The position numbers and the translations under genes are program-made. A DNA stretch of 64,000 nt from an uncultured Eubacteriales bacterium (GTDB lineage Bacteria > Bacillota > Clostridia > Oscillospirales > UBA644): NCBI GenBank assembly GCA_934454405.1, contig CAKSFN010000007.1, positions 65,867 through 129,866 of the forward strand, read 5' to 3'. The notes under the pieces were generated by a model that saw only the letters and a list, made by a program, of their open reading frames with translations, ran no database searches and was not told where the DNA came from. The first letter of the stretch is position 1, and every line of letters starts with the position of its first letter. Shown here one piece after another: positions 25,585 to 35,364 of this stretch.

Positions 25585-26704
25585 CTTCCCTGTTTATTTT
25601 GACAACGCGGCCTCGACTTTTCCGAAGCCTGAAAATGTTATTCGTGCCGTGAACAGAAACTTGCGGACGAACACATCAAACCCCGGACGAAGCGGACATC
25701 GCCTTTCCTTCGATGCGGCGGAAAGCGTATTTGAAACCCGTGAGGATGCTGCTGAATATTTCGGCTGCGAGCCGGAAAACGTCATATTCACAAAGAATGC
25801 AACGGAGGCAATAAATCTCTTGCTTTTCGGGCTTCTTGAACCCGAAGATCATGTAATAATATCCGACTTAGAGCATAATTCCGTAACTCGTCCGCTCCTT
25901 GCGCTGTCCGAGCGCGGTGTGAGTTTCGACGCTGCGGATTCTGACAATATCGAAGAATCCGTTGTTTCGCTGATAAGACGCAATACAAAACTGATTTTCG
26001 TTACCGCTGTTTCGAATGTGACCGGTAAGGCACTTCCCTTGCGTTCGCTTGCCGCAATCGCGCGTAAAAAAGGCATTCTGTTCGGAACGGACGCCTCGCA
26101 GGCAGCGGGGCATATTCCGATTAATATTAAAAAAGACGGAATTGATTATTTATGCACTTCCGGACACAAGGGGCTGTTCGGAATACAAGGCTCGGGTCTG
26201 CTGCTTATAAACAACGCTCCCCCAGCGCCGCTGCTTTTCGGAGGAACGGGAACGGAATCTCTCAGTCTTATTCAGCCGAAAATCGTTCCCGAAACGCTTG
26301 AAAGCGGAACGGTCGCAACGCCTGCGGTTATTTCCCTTCGCGAAGGCATTCGTTTTCTGAAGCAAAACCCGAAAACGCAGCATCTTGAAAAGGTGCTTGT
26401 CGGGCATACTGTTGAAGAACTGAATAAGATCGAAAATATTCGGGTTTTTTCATCTGCTGATTCAGTCGGAATCGTCGCCTTCAACATTTCGGACGCTCAT
26501 TCGGAGGATGTTACCGCCTATCTGAATTCGAAAGGAATATGCGCGCGTGGAGGCTTTCATTGTTCGGCGTCGGCTCACCGAAAACTGAAAACGACCTCGA
26601 CGGGTGTTGTTCGGATCAGTTTTTCTCCCTTTAACACGCTTGAAGAGGCGGATTATTTGATAAAGTGCTTAAAAATTTATAAAAAATTGCCGTTGGGGTC
26701 TTGA
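25577..26704 (+). CDS. class V aminotransferase, cysteine desulfurase family
   Basis: 375-residue PLP enzyme. NAASTFPKPENV at the N-terminus, TKNATEAINLLLFG, DASQAAGHIPI, the PLP lysine in TSGHKGLFGIQGSG, and a catalytic-loop cysteine in GGFHCSASAHRKL. It would release sulfur (or selenium) from cysteine as a persulfide. Overlap with the DUF3343 gene suggests that protein is the acceptor. No IscU or SufU scaffold is nearby, so it is probably not the main Fe-S cluster enzyme. Confidence 0.9.
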   Translation: MINFPVYFDNAASTFPKPENVIRAVNRNLRTNTSNPGRSGHRLSFDAAESVFETREDAAEYFGCEPENVIFTKNATEAINLLLFGLLEPEDHVIISDLEHNSVTRPLLALSERGVSFDAADSDNIEESVVSLIRRNTKLIFVTAVSNVTGKALPLRSLAAIARKKGILFGTDASQAAGHIPINIKKDGIDYLCTSGHKGLFGIQGSGLLLINNAPPAPLLFGGTGTESLSLIQPKIVPETLESGTVATPAVISLREGIRFLKQNPKTQHLEKVLVGHTVEELNKIENIRVFSSADSVGIVAFNISDAHSEDVTAYLNSKGICARGGFHCSASAHRKLKTTSTGVVRISFSPFNTLEEADYLIKCLKIYKKLPLGS

Positions 26705-26780
26705 TTTTATTTATAAATACTGTTAAAATATAATAAGAGCGGCTGTGATGTCGAAAAAACGGTATTTAAGGGTGAAAAGT

Positions 26781-27647
26781 ATGGCTGAATTTTTGAGCAA
26801 TATCGGATCGTTTTTCAGTAATCTGATATCGTCTCCGTGGCTGTTGTTGCTTGATATTCTCGATATAGCAATTCTTGCGCTGATGATATACTATGTTCTG
26901 AAATTCATCAAGGACACAAGAGCGGCGCAGCTGTTGAAAGGTATCGTCCTTTTGATCGCGCTGTTGTATATATCTCAGCTTCTGAAACTGACGGGCACGC
27001 ATTTTATACTCAATAAAACCATTGAATACGGTATGCTCGCGATGCTTATAGTTTTTCAGCCCGAACTTCGAAGCGTGCTTGAAAACATAGGACGAAAGGG
27101 CTTGAACATTTCAAAAATCAAAAAAGACCGTATGCTGAATTTTGACGAAAGCGACCACGCGGTCGATCAGCTGTGCGATGCGGTTGACAGGCTTTCTAAA
27201 ACAAAAACGGGCGCGCTGATAGTTATTGAAAGAGAGACGAAGCTCGGCGAAATAATCAAAACGGGAATTTCTCTTGACTGTTCCGTCGTTCCCGAGCTTT
27301 TGTGCAATATATTCTACAACAAAGCTCCCCTTCATGACGGTGCCGTTATAATAAGGGATTTCAAAATTCACGCGGCGGGTTGTTTCTTGCCGCTTACGAC
27401 AAGAAGCATCGGAAACGATCTCGGAACCAGACACAGAGCCGCAATAGGCATCAGCGAAGTTTCCGACGCGATTGTCGTTGTCGTTTCCGAGGAAACGGGG
27501 ATTATATCCGTGGCTTGCGAGGGCGATCTTAAACGCGATTTTACGGCGGATACGCTTCGAGCCAAGCTGAAAAAAGAGCTGCTTTCCTCGCATGAAGAGT
27601 TAAACGAAAAAGAAAAAATCGAAAAGAAGAGGAGAAAAAGCAAATGA
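26781..27647 (+). CDS. cdaA: diadenylate cyclase CdaA
   Basis: Membrane-bound enzyme making c-di-AMP from two ATP. About 288 residues: three N-terminal hydrophobic helices (about 10-100), then the DisA_N domain with LHDGAVII (DGA motif) and LGTRHRAAIG (RHR motif). The start is taken at 26781 because GGGTGA is five bases upstream; an ATG at 26748 would add 11 residues. It overlaps the YbbR gene as ATGA, the standard partnership. Confidence 0.95.
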   Translation: MAEFLSNIGSFFSNLISSPWLLLLDILDIAILALMIYYVLKFIKDTRAAQLLKGIVLLIALLYISQLLKLTGTHFILNKTIEYGMLAMLIVFQPELRSVLENIGRKGLNISKIKKDRMLNFDESDHAVDQLCDAVDRLSKTKTGALIVIERETKLGEIIKTGISLDCSVVPELLCNIFYNKAPLHDGAVIIRDFKIHAAGCFLPLTTRSIGNDLGTRHRAAIGISEVSDAIVVVVSEETGIISVACEGDLKRDFTADTLRAKLKKELLSSHEELNEKEKIEKKRRKSK

Positions 27648-28909
27648 AAAAATTTCTGACCTCTTTGTCCGCTAAATTCTCTTCTCTTATCAGACGCAAC
27701 GGCTTCCTGAAGATTATCTCCGTTATTCTTGCCGTATTCGCTTGGTTTGCGATAATTTACTACGCAAATCCGACCAACTCCGCAGAGTTCAAAAATGTTC
27801 CGATAAAGATTCATTATGAAGGTTCCGTTCCCGGAAACAACGGACTGATGATGCTTTTGACAGACACAAATTTTACCTGCGAGGTAAAAGTCGAAGGCGG
27901 CAGAACCGCCCTTCTTGTTTTGAATGCAAACGATATTTCCGCAACGCTGAACTTTGACTCCATCGCATCCGCGGGTATATATGAAGTTCCCGTCAATGTT
28001 TCCGTTTTGAATTCGGACGTGACCTGCACATCGGTCAGTCCTTCGTCCATAAAAATCGAATTTGTTAAGACTGCGACAAAAACGCTGGATGTCGGCGTCA
28101 GGTATGAGAATTCCCTTGCGGACGGTTATGAAATCGTTGAAGAAAACATAACCCCGAAAAAAGTCACCGTTACAGGTCCTGCGGAAATTGTAAGAACGAT
28201 TTCAAGTGCTTCCACGACCGTCGATCTGGCGCTCAGCAATACAGATATTAACACACAGACCGGCGTTTCTCTTTTTGACAAGGACGGAAACCCCGTTGAG
28301 ATGAAGTATCTGACACTTGACGTAAGCGATATTCAGACAAAACTGAAGGTCGTATACCGGCGCACGCTTCCGCTGACAGTTGATATCGTGAACATATACG
28401 GCGGAGATGAAAGCTCTTATTCCAACATAATCTGCGATCCCGCAACGGTAACGGTTCAGGGCGACGAGGCTAAGCTTGACGCGCTCGGTGACAGAATCAG
28501 CCTCGGTCAGTTTGATGTCTCCGAAATGGGGACAGGCTCCAAAACCGTTGAGATGATTTATCCGTCGATTGACGGCGTGACTTTTGTCTCTCCCGAAAAT
28601 TCCGTTTCCGTTACCGTTCAGCTGAACGGCGCGCACACCAAAACATTGACGCTTTCTCAAAGCGAGATGAATGATCTGTTCACATACACGCAGAAGCCGA
28701 ACGGAACCGTTCCGAGAATCACGTCTCAAAGGCTGAACATCAAAGTCCGCTCCAATAAAATCAACGATATAACCATCAATTCTCTGCACTACTCGATTAA
28801 TTTCAACGAGAAGAATGAACGCGGACAGTACAGGGTCGTTATAACAAACAAGTCCGGTGTTCCCGTCGGAATTGTCGGCAAATACTATGTAAACGTGGAT
28901 CTCGAATGA
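27644..28909 (+). CDS. cdaR: YbbR-domain protein, CdaA regulator
   Basis: 421 residues: one N-terminal membrane anchor (LKIISVILAVFAWFAIIYY) and several extracytoplasmic YbbR repeats (recognisable in SVTVSEG-like strands such as ALLVLNANDISATLNFD, KKVTVTGPAEIV, and ATVTVQGDEAKLD). CdaR modulates CdaA across the membrane. Overlaps both neighbours by ATGA, indicating a coupled operon. Confidence 0.92.
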   Translation: MKKFLTSLSAKFSSLIRRNGFLKIISVILAVFAWFAIIYYANPTNSAEFKNVPIKIHYEGSVPGNNGLMMLLTDTNFTCEVKVEGGRTALLVLNANDISATLNFDSIASAGIYEVPVNVSVLNSDVTCTSVSPSSIKIEFVKTATKTLDVGVRYENSLADGYEIVEENITPKKVTVTGPAEIVRTISSASTTVDLALSNTDINTQTGVSLFDKDGNPVEMKYLTLDVSDIQTKLKVVYRRTLPLTVDIVNIYGGDESSYSNIICDPATVTVQGDEAKLDALGDRISLGQFDVSEMGTGSKTVEMIYPSIDGVTFVSPENSVSVTVQLNGAHTKTLTLSQSEMNDLFTYTQKPNGTVPRITSQRLNIKVRSNKINDITINSLHYSINFNEKNERGQYRVVITNKSGVPVGIVGKYYVNVDLE

Positions 28910-30429
28910 AAATAATACAGGGCATATCCGCCTCCGTTCGCGAGGCGGAGGCTTCTGTTATCGAACGGGTACGGAAAAACCTTGAACTTGATGTTTCCGT
29001 ACCCGTTTCCGTATACAGAAGATCGATTGATGCAAGAAAGCGGTCGGACATCAAATATGTTTATTCTCTTGCCGTTGAAACGGATAAGAAAATACCGAAT
29101 GCGGTGGTGACCTGCAAATACTCCTTCTCCCGCGACAAGAAATACGTCGGTGAACGCCCTCTGATTGTCGGAATGGGACCGGCGGGGCTTTTTTGCGCGT
29201 ATTTACTTGCTCTTAACGGCGCGAAGCCCATTATTATAGACAGAGGCAAGGACGTTGACCGCCGAGCGAGGGATGTTCAAAAGTTCTGGAACGGCGGCGC
29301 GATCTGTCCTGATTCAAACGTTCAGTTCGGCGAAGGCGGAGCAGGTTCTTTTTCCGACGGCAAGCTTGTAACAAGGATAACAGATCCGAGGTGCCGCTTT
29401 GTGCTGGAAACATTTGTGAGGTTCGGCGCAGACCCCGATATTCTCAAAAATGCAAAACCGCACGTCGGAACAGACGCCCTTCGGAATGTTGTTCGCAATA
29501 TGCGAAACGAGATTGTCCGTCTCGGAGGAACCGTTCGTTTTCAGACAAAGCTTACGGGGCTTGATATTTCCGAAAACGGCGTAAAGGGAGTTTTTCTCAA
29601 CGACGAAAGATATGACTGCGGAATTTGTGTTCTCGCCGTGGGAAACGGCGCGCGTGACACATACCGTATGCTGCTTGAACAGCCCCTGCAAATTGCCCCC
29701 AAACCGTTCTCTGTCGGTTTCCGAATGGAACATCTGCAGGAAGATATCAATCGCGCCATGTACGGCGATTTTGCCGATATACTGCCTGCTGCCGACTATT
29801 CTTTTTCAAAAGTTTTTGATAAAACAAAGGGGCTTGCCGCTTATACATTTTGTATGTGTCCCGGCGGCTATGTCATTAACGCTTCATCGGATCCCGACGG
29901 AACAGTAACAAACGGAATGAGTTATCACGCAAGAGACGGCAGAAACGCAAACTCCGCAATGCTTGCGTCCGTTTCGTTCGACAGTCCGCAAAAAGGTCTT
30001 GATTTTCAGCGTAAGCTGGAACAAACTGCTTTTTGTCTCGGAAACGGCAAAGCCCCCGCTTCCCTGCTTCAAGATTTTTTGAACGGCGAAAAAACAAAAC
30101 GCTGCGGTCGCGTACAGCCGACGTTCTTGCCCGGAACCGAGTTCTGCGACCTCAACGCGTTATTTCCTTCTCCTGTTTCGGATATGCTCAAAACAGGGCT
30201 TGCAGCGTTCGGGAAACGGATCTTCAGCGACGGAGAGGCTGTTTTGACAGGAGTTGAAACAAGAACTTCCGCTCCCCTGCGTATCCTGCGGAATCCGCAA
30301 ACGCTTGAATCCGTCGGATGTCCAGGGCTTTACCCCTGCGGTGAAGGTGCAGGATATTCGGGCGGCATAACGAGTTCCGCCGTAGACGGAATTAAAGTTG
30401 CGGAGGCAATATCGGAGAGAAATATATGA
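28906..30429 (+). CDS. FAD-dependent oxidoreductase (COG2509 type)
   Basis: 507 residues: an N-terminal ~85-residue alpha/beta domain, then the FAD-binding GMGPAGLFCAYLLALNG, a GG-rich loop (NVQFGEGGAGSFSDGKL), and a C-terminal LYPCGEGAGYSGGITSSAVDG. The family is widespread in Clostridia and its substrate is unknown. Overlaps by ATGA with the YbbR gene before and the RseC-like gene after. The link to c-di-AMP synthesis may just be operon position. Confidence 0.85.
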   Translation: MKIIQGISASVREAEASVIERVRKNLELDVSVPVSVYRRSIDARKRSDIKYVYSLAVETDKKIPNAVVTCKYSFSRDKKYVGERPLIVGMGPAGLFCAYLLALNGAKPIIIDRGKDVDRRARDVQKFWNGGAICPDSNVQFGEGGAGSFSDGKLVTRITDPRCRFVLETFVRFGADPDILKNAKPHVGTDALRNVVRNMRNEIVRLGGTVRFQTKLTGLDISENGVKGVFLNDERYDCGICVLAVGNGARDTYRMLLEQPLQIAPKPFSVGFRMEHLQEDINRAMYGDFADILPAADYSFSKVFDKTKGLAAYTFCMCPGGYVINASSDPDGTVTNGMSYHARDGRNANSAMLASVSFDSPQKGLDFQRKLEQTAFCLGNGKAPASLLQDFLNGEKTKRCGRVQPTFLPGTEFCDLNALFPSPVSDMLKTGLAAFGKRIFSDGEAVLTGVETRTSAPLRILRNPQTLESVGCPGLYPCGEGAGYSGGITSSAVDGIKVAEAISERNI

Positions 30430-30833
30430 CTGTTGTCGGAATTGTTGAGAAAACCAAGGGAAAAACGGTTGTTGTTAAAACAAAACGCCCCGCGTCGTGC
30501 GAGCATTGCCCGACGGCGTCCGTCTGCAATAAAAAAGAAATAAGAATGAATGTTCCGAACACTGTTGGCGCAAAAATCGGCGACACCGTTCGCGTTTATA
30601 TCGAAAATGACGGTTCAGCGCTCGGCGTGCTGGCGTATATGTTTCTTACGCCGCTCTTAATACTTGCAGCAGGATATGCTCTGTTTATTCTTCACCGTTG
30701 GCTTGTTATTTTTGCGATCGCCCTGCTTATCCCCTATTATATCGGGCTTCGCTTTTTCAATAAATCCTTCGGAACAAAGGCGTATATTTCGGAGATTTTA
30801 CCCGACGGATACAACGATGAGCTTTGTAATTGA
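30426..30833 (+). CDS. RseC/MucC-family membrane protein
   Basis: 135 residues. N-terminal cysteine-rich part, CEHCPTASVC (Cys25, 28 and 34), followed by a beta segment and two membrane helices (VLAYMFLTPLLILAAGYALF, then WLVIFAIALLIPYY). Matches the RseC/MucC (SoxR-reducing system) family, which in Clostridia accompanies electron-transfer proteins. Here it ends the cdaA operon after a flavoprotein, so a redox role with that protein is plausible. Confidence 0.83.
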   Translation: MTVVGIVEKTKGKTVVVKTKRPASCEHCPTASVCNKKEIRMNVPNTVGAKIGDTVRVYIENDGSALGVLAYMFLTPLLILAAGYALFILHRWLVIFAIALLIPYYIGLRFFNKSFGTKAYISEILPDGYNDELCN

Positions 30834-30874
30834 GTTTTTCGGTCGGCAAAAATTTCGGTTTTTAAAGTAAATCA

Positions 30875-30915
30875 GAGGCTGTAAAAACCTTGCGGTTTTT
30901 ACAGCCTCCTTCCCT
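30875..30915. terminator. convergent terminator, copy 1 of a recurring hairpin
   Basis: A perfect 15-base stem, GAGGCTGTAAAAACC (30875-30889) and its complement (30894-30908), loop TTGC. It lies between the convergent rseC-like and DHHW genes and can serve both strands. A close relative with the same loop is at 63902. Confidence 0.85.
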
Positions 30916-30938
30916 TTTCGGGATAATATATGCGGTTC

Positions 30939-32039
30939 TTATTTAATCGTTTCGCTGTTGTTGATGACCGATGCGGAGTAAAGGAAAAGCGCGTCGTCGA
31001 TCTGCGAAAAATCAATGAGTTTTGCGAGTGCCGACGGGGAGATATAGCGAATATCGACAAGTATTATTTCGGAATACCCCTGCGCAAGAAGCGGAGCAAT
31101 ACTGCTTCCGAACGAATCGCGGAAAACAACTATCTTACGCTCTCTTTCGGCAGACGGGTTTTTGATGGTGATTATCGAACGGGCGCCGCCGAGAAACATC
31201 TCATACGGGTCGCGTCCCGCAGCCGCTTTAAGGTCGTAAACAGGAATTTCCGACGCGGTTTCGGCATTATACACCTTCAATCCGCGAATCACGGCATTGT
31301 CGATATATTTAAGCCGTTCCGACGCGTGCGGCAGCGCTGCCTGCCCGTAGGAAACCCCGTAAAAATTGATTCCCGCATCGTGCGTTTCATATTCACCGAT
31401 AGGTTTTGACCCCATTTTTCTTGCAATTTCGGCGGCGACATCCAATATTTTTTCCTGTCGCCAATGCAAGTCCGTAAAATAGAAATCGTCGGCTGAAAGA
31501 AGCCCGAAAATATCAATATAACCGGCTTCGGGAAAGCTCTTGCGCAAACGGGACACAATCTCGTTGAAATCTTTATCAGGATAGCCGTTTTTTGAGGCGA
31601 GAAAAGTGTTCTTGTCGGGAATTACGCTCAGATATGTTTTAATTCCGGGCTTTTTAAGGTAGTTTTCATAAACATACCGAAAACGCCGCGCGGCATGATC
31701 GACTGACGATGGTTTTGTCGGAAAATCAAGCTTTGCAAGATGATCGCCGACGGAATACAGTCCGTTATTGTCTTTCTGCGCAAACACTTTTGTGGCGGCG
31801 ACGGCTTTCAGCGTTCGAAAATCGTCTCGCAGAGGAAACTGGTCAAGCATGTATTTTTCAAAGCCGTTCATAAAGCTTCCGTCGGCAACGGATGAAAAAG
31901 ACAGCGTCGGACGTTTTGCGAGAAGCCGCCTTTCGGTTCGCGATTCATCAACATCGGGCGAAAGCAGAAACCAAACGGCAAAAACGGCGATAAAACCGAG
32001 AGGTAACGTCAAAGTCAGTATTTGTTGGATTTTTTTCAT
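30939..32039 (-). CDS. DHHW-family protein (AlgJ/AlgX-like)
   Basis: 366 residues: N-terminal membrane anchor (LPLGFIAVFAVWFLL) and an extracytoplasmic SGNH-hydrolase-like domain with YFTDLHWRQ (the DxHW signature) and FRDSFGSSI (the serine region). Such proteins transfer acyl groups received through a partner MBOAT protein onto surface polymers. The MBOAT gene is directly upstream. RBS AAAGGG. The acceptor polymer is not known. Confidence 0.85.
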   Translation of the reverse strand: MKKIQQILTLTLPLGFIAVFAVWFLLSPDVDESRTERRLLAKRPTLSFSSVADGSFMNGFEKYMLDQFPLRDDFRTLKAVAATKVFAQKDNNGLYSVGDHLAKLDFPTKPSSVDHAARRFRYVYENYLKKPGIKTYLSVIPDKNTFLASKNGYPDKDFNEIVSRLRKSFPEAGYIDIFGLLSADDFYFTDLHWRQEKILDVAAEIARKMGSKPIGEYETHDAGINFYGVSYGQAALPHASERLKYIDNAVIRGLKVYNAETASEIPVYDLKAAAGRDPYEMFLGGARSIITIKNPSAERERKIVVFRDSFGSSIAPLLAQGYSEIILVDIRYISPSALAKLIDFSQIDDALFLYSASVINNSETIK

Positions 32040-32074
32040 AGTGTACCCTTTATAAATATGTGCGGAAAAATAAG

Positions 32075-33472
32075 TTAAAATCTGAAATAAACAAACGGGT
32101 TAAACGATCCGTCGATAAGATACGCCGTGCATAATGCTATGGAGGCGAGCGCTGCCAAAGGCGTGACAACCGCAAGGATTTTGCCGCCGTATTTTCTTAA
32201 ACCGATTTTTTCGTAAAGAAATTTCGGTAAAGGCGTCGCGCCGATTACGGCGACAACGAGCAGCACGATGTTGCTTTTCAGATAATATAGCGAGACGGTA
32301 TTAGCGGCGGGGATTCCGCCGAAGCCGAACAGCGCCTTGAAGCTTGTGAGTGCGTCCGAGACGCTTGCCGAGTCAAACAGGATAAATCCGAGCATGACAA
32401 ACAGCAGCGTATAAATATGCATCGGCACCGCAAACCGTATCTTCGGATGTAAAACATACTTTTCAAACAGTAAAAGCGCCGCGTAGAGAAGCCCCCACAA
32501 CACAAAATTCCACGACGCTCCGTGCCAGAAACCCGTAGCCGCCCAAACGACAAGAATGTTAATAACGTGTCTGAAAGGCTTTACGCGGTTTCCGCCGAGC
32601 GGAATATAAAGATAGTCGCGGAACCAACCGCCGAGAGAAATGTGCCAGCGGCGCCAAAACTCCGTGATACTTGCGGAAATATACGGATAATTGAAGTTTT
32701 CGGAAAAGCGGAAGCCGAAGATTCGCCCCAAGCCTATCGCCATATCGGAATATCCCGAAAAATCAAAATATATGTGCAGCATATACGCCAAAGCATACAG
32801 CCAATAGAACAGCACGGTTTTTTCATTGTATGCCTTAAATTCGGATACGAGCAGCGCCGCAGAATTTGCAAGAAGGATTTTTTTTGCGAGTCCGATTGAA
32901 AAACGCCTGATTCCCTCTGATGCGTCGGCAAGCGTAGTCTTTCGGTTTTTCAGGCTTCCCGCGATGTCGGAATAGCGAACGATCGGACCTGCGATCAGCT
33001 GCGGAAACATCGCAACATACATTGCGAGATCGATAAAATTACGCTGCGCGGGAACATCGCCGCGATAAACATCAACAACATAGCTCAAAATCTGAAAAGT
33101 ATAAAAACTGATGCCGACGGGCAGCGCAACATTCAGGAGCGGCACGGAAAGCCCCGTTACAGCATTGAAATTTTCGATAAAAAAGTCTGCATACTTGCAG
33201 TACGCCAGCAGACCGAGACTTGCGACAGCCGAAAGAGCAAGCGCAAGCTTCGCGATTTTTTTTCCGCGAAAACGCTCTACCAAAAGAGCGGCGATATATG
33301 ACTGCGTCACCGATAAGAGCATAAAAACAAGATATTTCGGTTCTCCCCAACCGTAGAAAATCAGACTCGCCGCAAGAAGAATAAAGTTTTTCAGACGGTC
33401 GGGAACGACGAAATATACAAGCAGAACGCACGGTAAAAAGCAGTACAAAAACGTTATACTTGAAAACAACAT
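32075..33472 (-). CDS. MBOAT-family O-acyltransferase (AlgI-like)
   Basis: 465-residue membrane protein with about ten or more hydrophobic helices. Family core visible: ITEFWRRWHISLGGWFRDYLYIPLGGNR, of which the key parts are FWRRWHISLG and RDYLYIPLGG, and the catalytic histidine in GFWHGASWNFVLWG. It would carry acetyl groups across the membrane for the DHHW protein. Operon order DUF4358, MBOAT, DHHW. Confidence 0.93.
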   Translation of the reverse strand: MLFSSITFLYCFLPCVLLVYFVVPDRLKNFILLAASLIFYGWGEPKYLVFMLLSVTQSYIAALLVERFRGKKIAKLALALSAVASLGLLAYCKYADFFIENFNAVTGLSVPLLNVALPVGISFYTFQILSYVVDVYRGDVPAQRNFIDLAMYVAMFPQLIAGPIVRYSDIAGSLKNRKTTLADASEGIRRFSIGLAKKILLANSAALLVSEFKAYNEKTVLFYWLYALAYMLHIYFDFSGYSDMAIGLGRIFGFRFSENFNYPYISASITEFWRRWHISLGGWFRDYLYIPLGGNRVKPFRHVINILVVWAATGFWHGASWNFVLWGLLYAALLLFEKYVLHPKIRFAVPMHIYTLLFVMLGFILFDSASVSDALTSFKALFGFGGIPAANTVSLYYLKSNIVLLVVAVIGATPLPKFLYEKIGLRKYGGKILAVVTPLAALASIALCTAYLIDGSFNPFVYFRF

Positions 33473-33481
33473 AGTTCTTTT

Positions 33482-34072
33482 TTACGCGATGGGAACATCG
33501 AAAAGCTGTCTTACGGAGCCGTATGAAGCAGTGAGTTTTGCGGTAAAGGTGCTTATAAGCTCAGCGGCACCGAAAACCGAAACGATATAATCGCCGACGG
33601 TCATTATAACGAGTTTTTCGGGAAAACCGCACATCCAATTGCGCGCAAGAACATTGTCTTTAATTTTGGCGGCAAGAGCTTCGACGTCAGCGGAATTTTT
33701 GACATGATATACGCCGCAGGTAAAAGTGTTTTGATTCAGCATATGAAGAAGCGAGGCGGCATCGTCCAGTTTGCCGACTTCCGCTTTCGGGAAACCCAGC
33801 TCGAAATCAAGGGCTTCCGCGTCTCCGAGATCGAATTTACCGGGAGCGTCTTCCTTCATATTCTTCTCGGAGCCTCCCATCGCCGCAAATTTGTCGTCCG
33901 CCGAATACTTTTTCCAGACGGTTTCAAGTATTTCCAATGCGCTTTTGGGACCTTTGTTCTGAACGTCCGCCGCGGAAGTTCCCGTTGTAACATCTTCTTT
34001 GTCTTTTTTTGTGCAGGAGACAAGCGAAAATACCAAAACGGCAGCAATAGCAAGTGTAAGAATTTTTTTCAT
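33482..34072 (-). CDS. DUF4358 lipoprotein
   Basis: 196 residues. Signal peptide with lipobox FSLVSC (Cys20), then a Thr/Gly-rich linker and a compact domain. DUF4358 lipoproteins commonly occur with MBOAT and DHHW genes in Clostridia, as here (nine bases before the MBOAT start), but their function is unknown. RBS AAAGGA. Confidence 0.82.
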   Translation of the reverse strand: MKKILTLAIAAVLVFSLVSCTKKDKEDVTTGTSAADVQNKGPKSALEILETVWKKYSADDKFAAMGGSEKNMKEDAPGKFDLGDAEALDFELGFPKAEVGKLDDAASLLHMLNQNTFTCGVYHVKNSADVEALAAKIKDNVLARNWMCGFPEKLVIMTVGDYIVSVFGAAELISTFTAKLTASYGSVRQLFDVPIA

Positions 34073-34167
34073 AAAAGGTGTTCCTTTCGCTGTGAATTTT
34101 TATTATCCATAGTGATATTATTTCCGTAAAAAGTCGTCGGTAAACTCCGACCGTAAAGTTTTCCCGT

Positions 34168-35364
34168 TTATTTAACGGGCAGAATGATCTCAAACACGGC
34201 TCCGTTGTCGTTCATCGCGCGTACCGTGCCCTTGTGAATAGTCACAATTTCCTTTACAAGGGCAAGACCTATCCCCGTTCCGCCCTTACGGGCGCTGAAA
34301 AAACGGTCGAAAATACGGGGAAGAAGTTCAGGCTCGATGCCTTCGCCGTCGTCGCGTATGCGGATAACGGCTTTGCCTTTTTCTTCCGCGCATTCTATCC
34401 GTATCTCGCTTTTTGCGTAGCGCAGCGCGTTTGAGATTATGTTTGTGAAAGCGCGGCGAAGCTGAATTTCATCACAGTTTACCAAAACGGGCTTGTCCGC
34501 AAAGCACGGTGTAATACGCAGGTTTTTTTGTTCCGCAATATGCTCCGCGCCGCGCAGACAGTCATACAGAAGTTCTCGCGCATCAACTGAATGAAACTCC
34601 GACTTAAACTGCCCCGCCTCCAAACGGGAGAGTGCAAGAAGCTCCTCAATCAGGTAGGACATCTGCTCGTTTTCTTCAAGAATAACTCTTGACGCTTCCT
34701 TCGGCTCCAAAACGCCGGTATGGATTCCCTCCGCGCAGCCCTGAACCGCCATCATCGGCGTTTTGAGTTCGTGCGACACGTTCTGAAAAAACCATTTCTG
34801 CGATTCGTGCGCTTTTTCCACATACCCTCCGAGCTTCCACCCGAAGAGACATACAAGAACGGTCAAAACGACAAGTATCGCAAAAAACGCGGCATTCAGA
34901 TAATCCGCATATTGCATAACCGCTCCGATATCGACGTAAAGTATGTATGAAAACGCGTCGTTTCGTCCGCCGTCCTCACCTCTTGTTATGCGGTACACAA
35001 AGCGGCTGCCGCCGGCTTTCAGCGTATGAAATTCGTCGGAGGAAGGCTTCTCCCTGCGGCAGTATTCCCTCAGCTGATATTCGGCTTTTGAGAGATGCTC
35101 GGGTTCAAAAAGTTCCCCTTCGATTTCAAGATATCGGACGCTCGGAGTAAGAAAATGCTCCTCCTCGTCCTCATCATCCTCTTCGTCTTTCGCTTTGTCA
35201 AAAGGAACGGGCGACTTGCGTTCATCTTCCAAAAGTATGGCTTTTCGCGCTTCCGCCGTCAGGTATTCGGGAATTAAAACGTTTACCGTGGTCAGCAGAG
35301 TTAAAAAGACGAGAAACATCGTGCCGAGAACGGCAAGCGTTATTTTTCTTCTGATGTGCTTCAT
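34168..35364 (-). CDS. sensor histidine kinase
   Basis: 398 residues. Two membrane helices (about 7-28 and 155-178) enclose an extracytoplasmic sensor rich in Glu/Asp (KDEEDDEDEEEH). Then HisKA with the phospho-acceptor in NVSHELKTPMMA, and HATPase with NIISNALRYA, DDGEGI and GGTGIGLALVK. The start is the ATG at 35364, overlapping the regulator stop as ATGA and preceded by AAGGGG. Pairs with the regulator upstream. Confidence 0.93.
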   Translation of the reverse strand: MKHIRRKITLAVLGTMFLVFLTLLTTVNVLIPEYLTAEARKAILLEDERKSPVPFDKAKDEEDDEDEEEHFLTPSVRYLEIEGELFEPEHLSKAEYQLREYCRREKPSSDEFHTLKAGGSRFVYRITRGEDGGRNDAFSYILYVDIGAVMQYADYLNAAFFAILVVLTVLVCLFGWKLGGYVEKAHESQKWFFQNVSHELKTPMMAVQGCAEGIHTGVLEPKEASRVILEENEQMSYLIEELLALSRLEAGQFKSEFHSVDARELLYDCLRGAEHIAEQKNLRITPCFADKPVLVNCDEIQLRRAFTNIISNALRYAKSEIRIECAEEKGKAVIRIRDDGEGIEPELLPRIFDRFFSARKGGTGIGLALVKEIVTIHKGTVRAMNDNGAVFEIILPVK

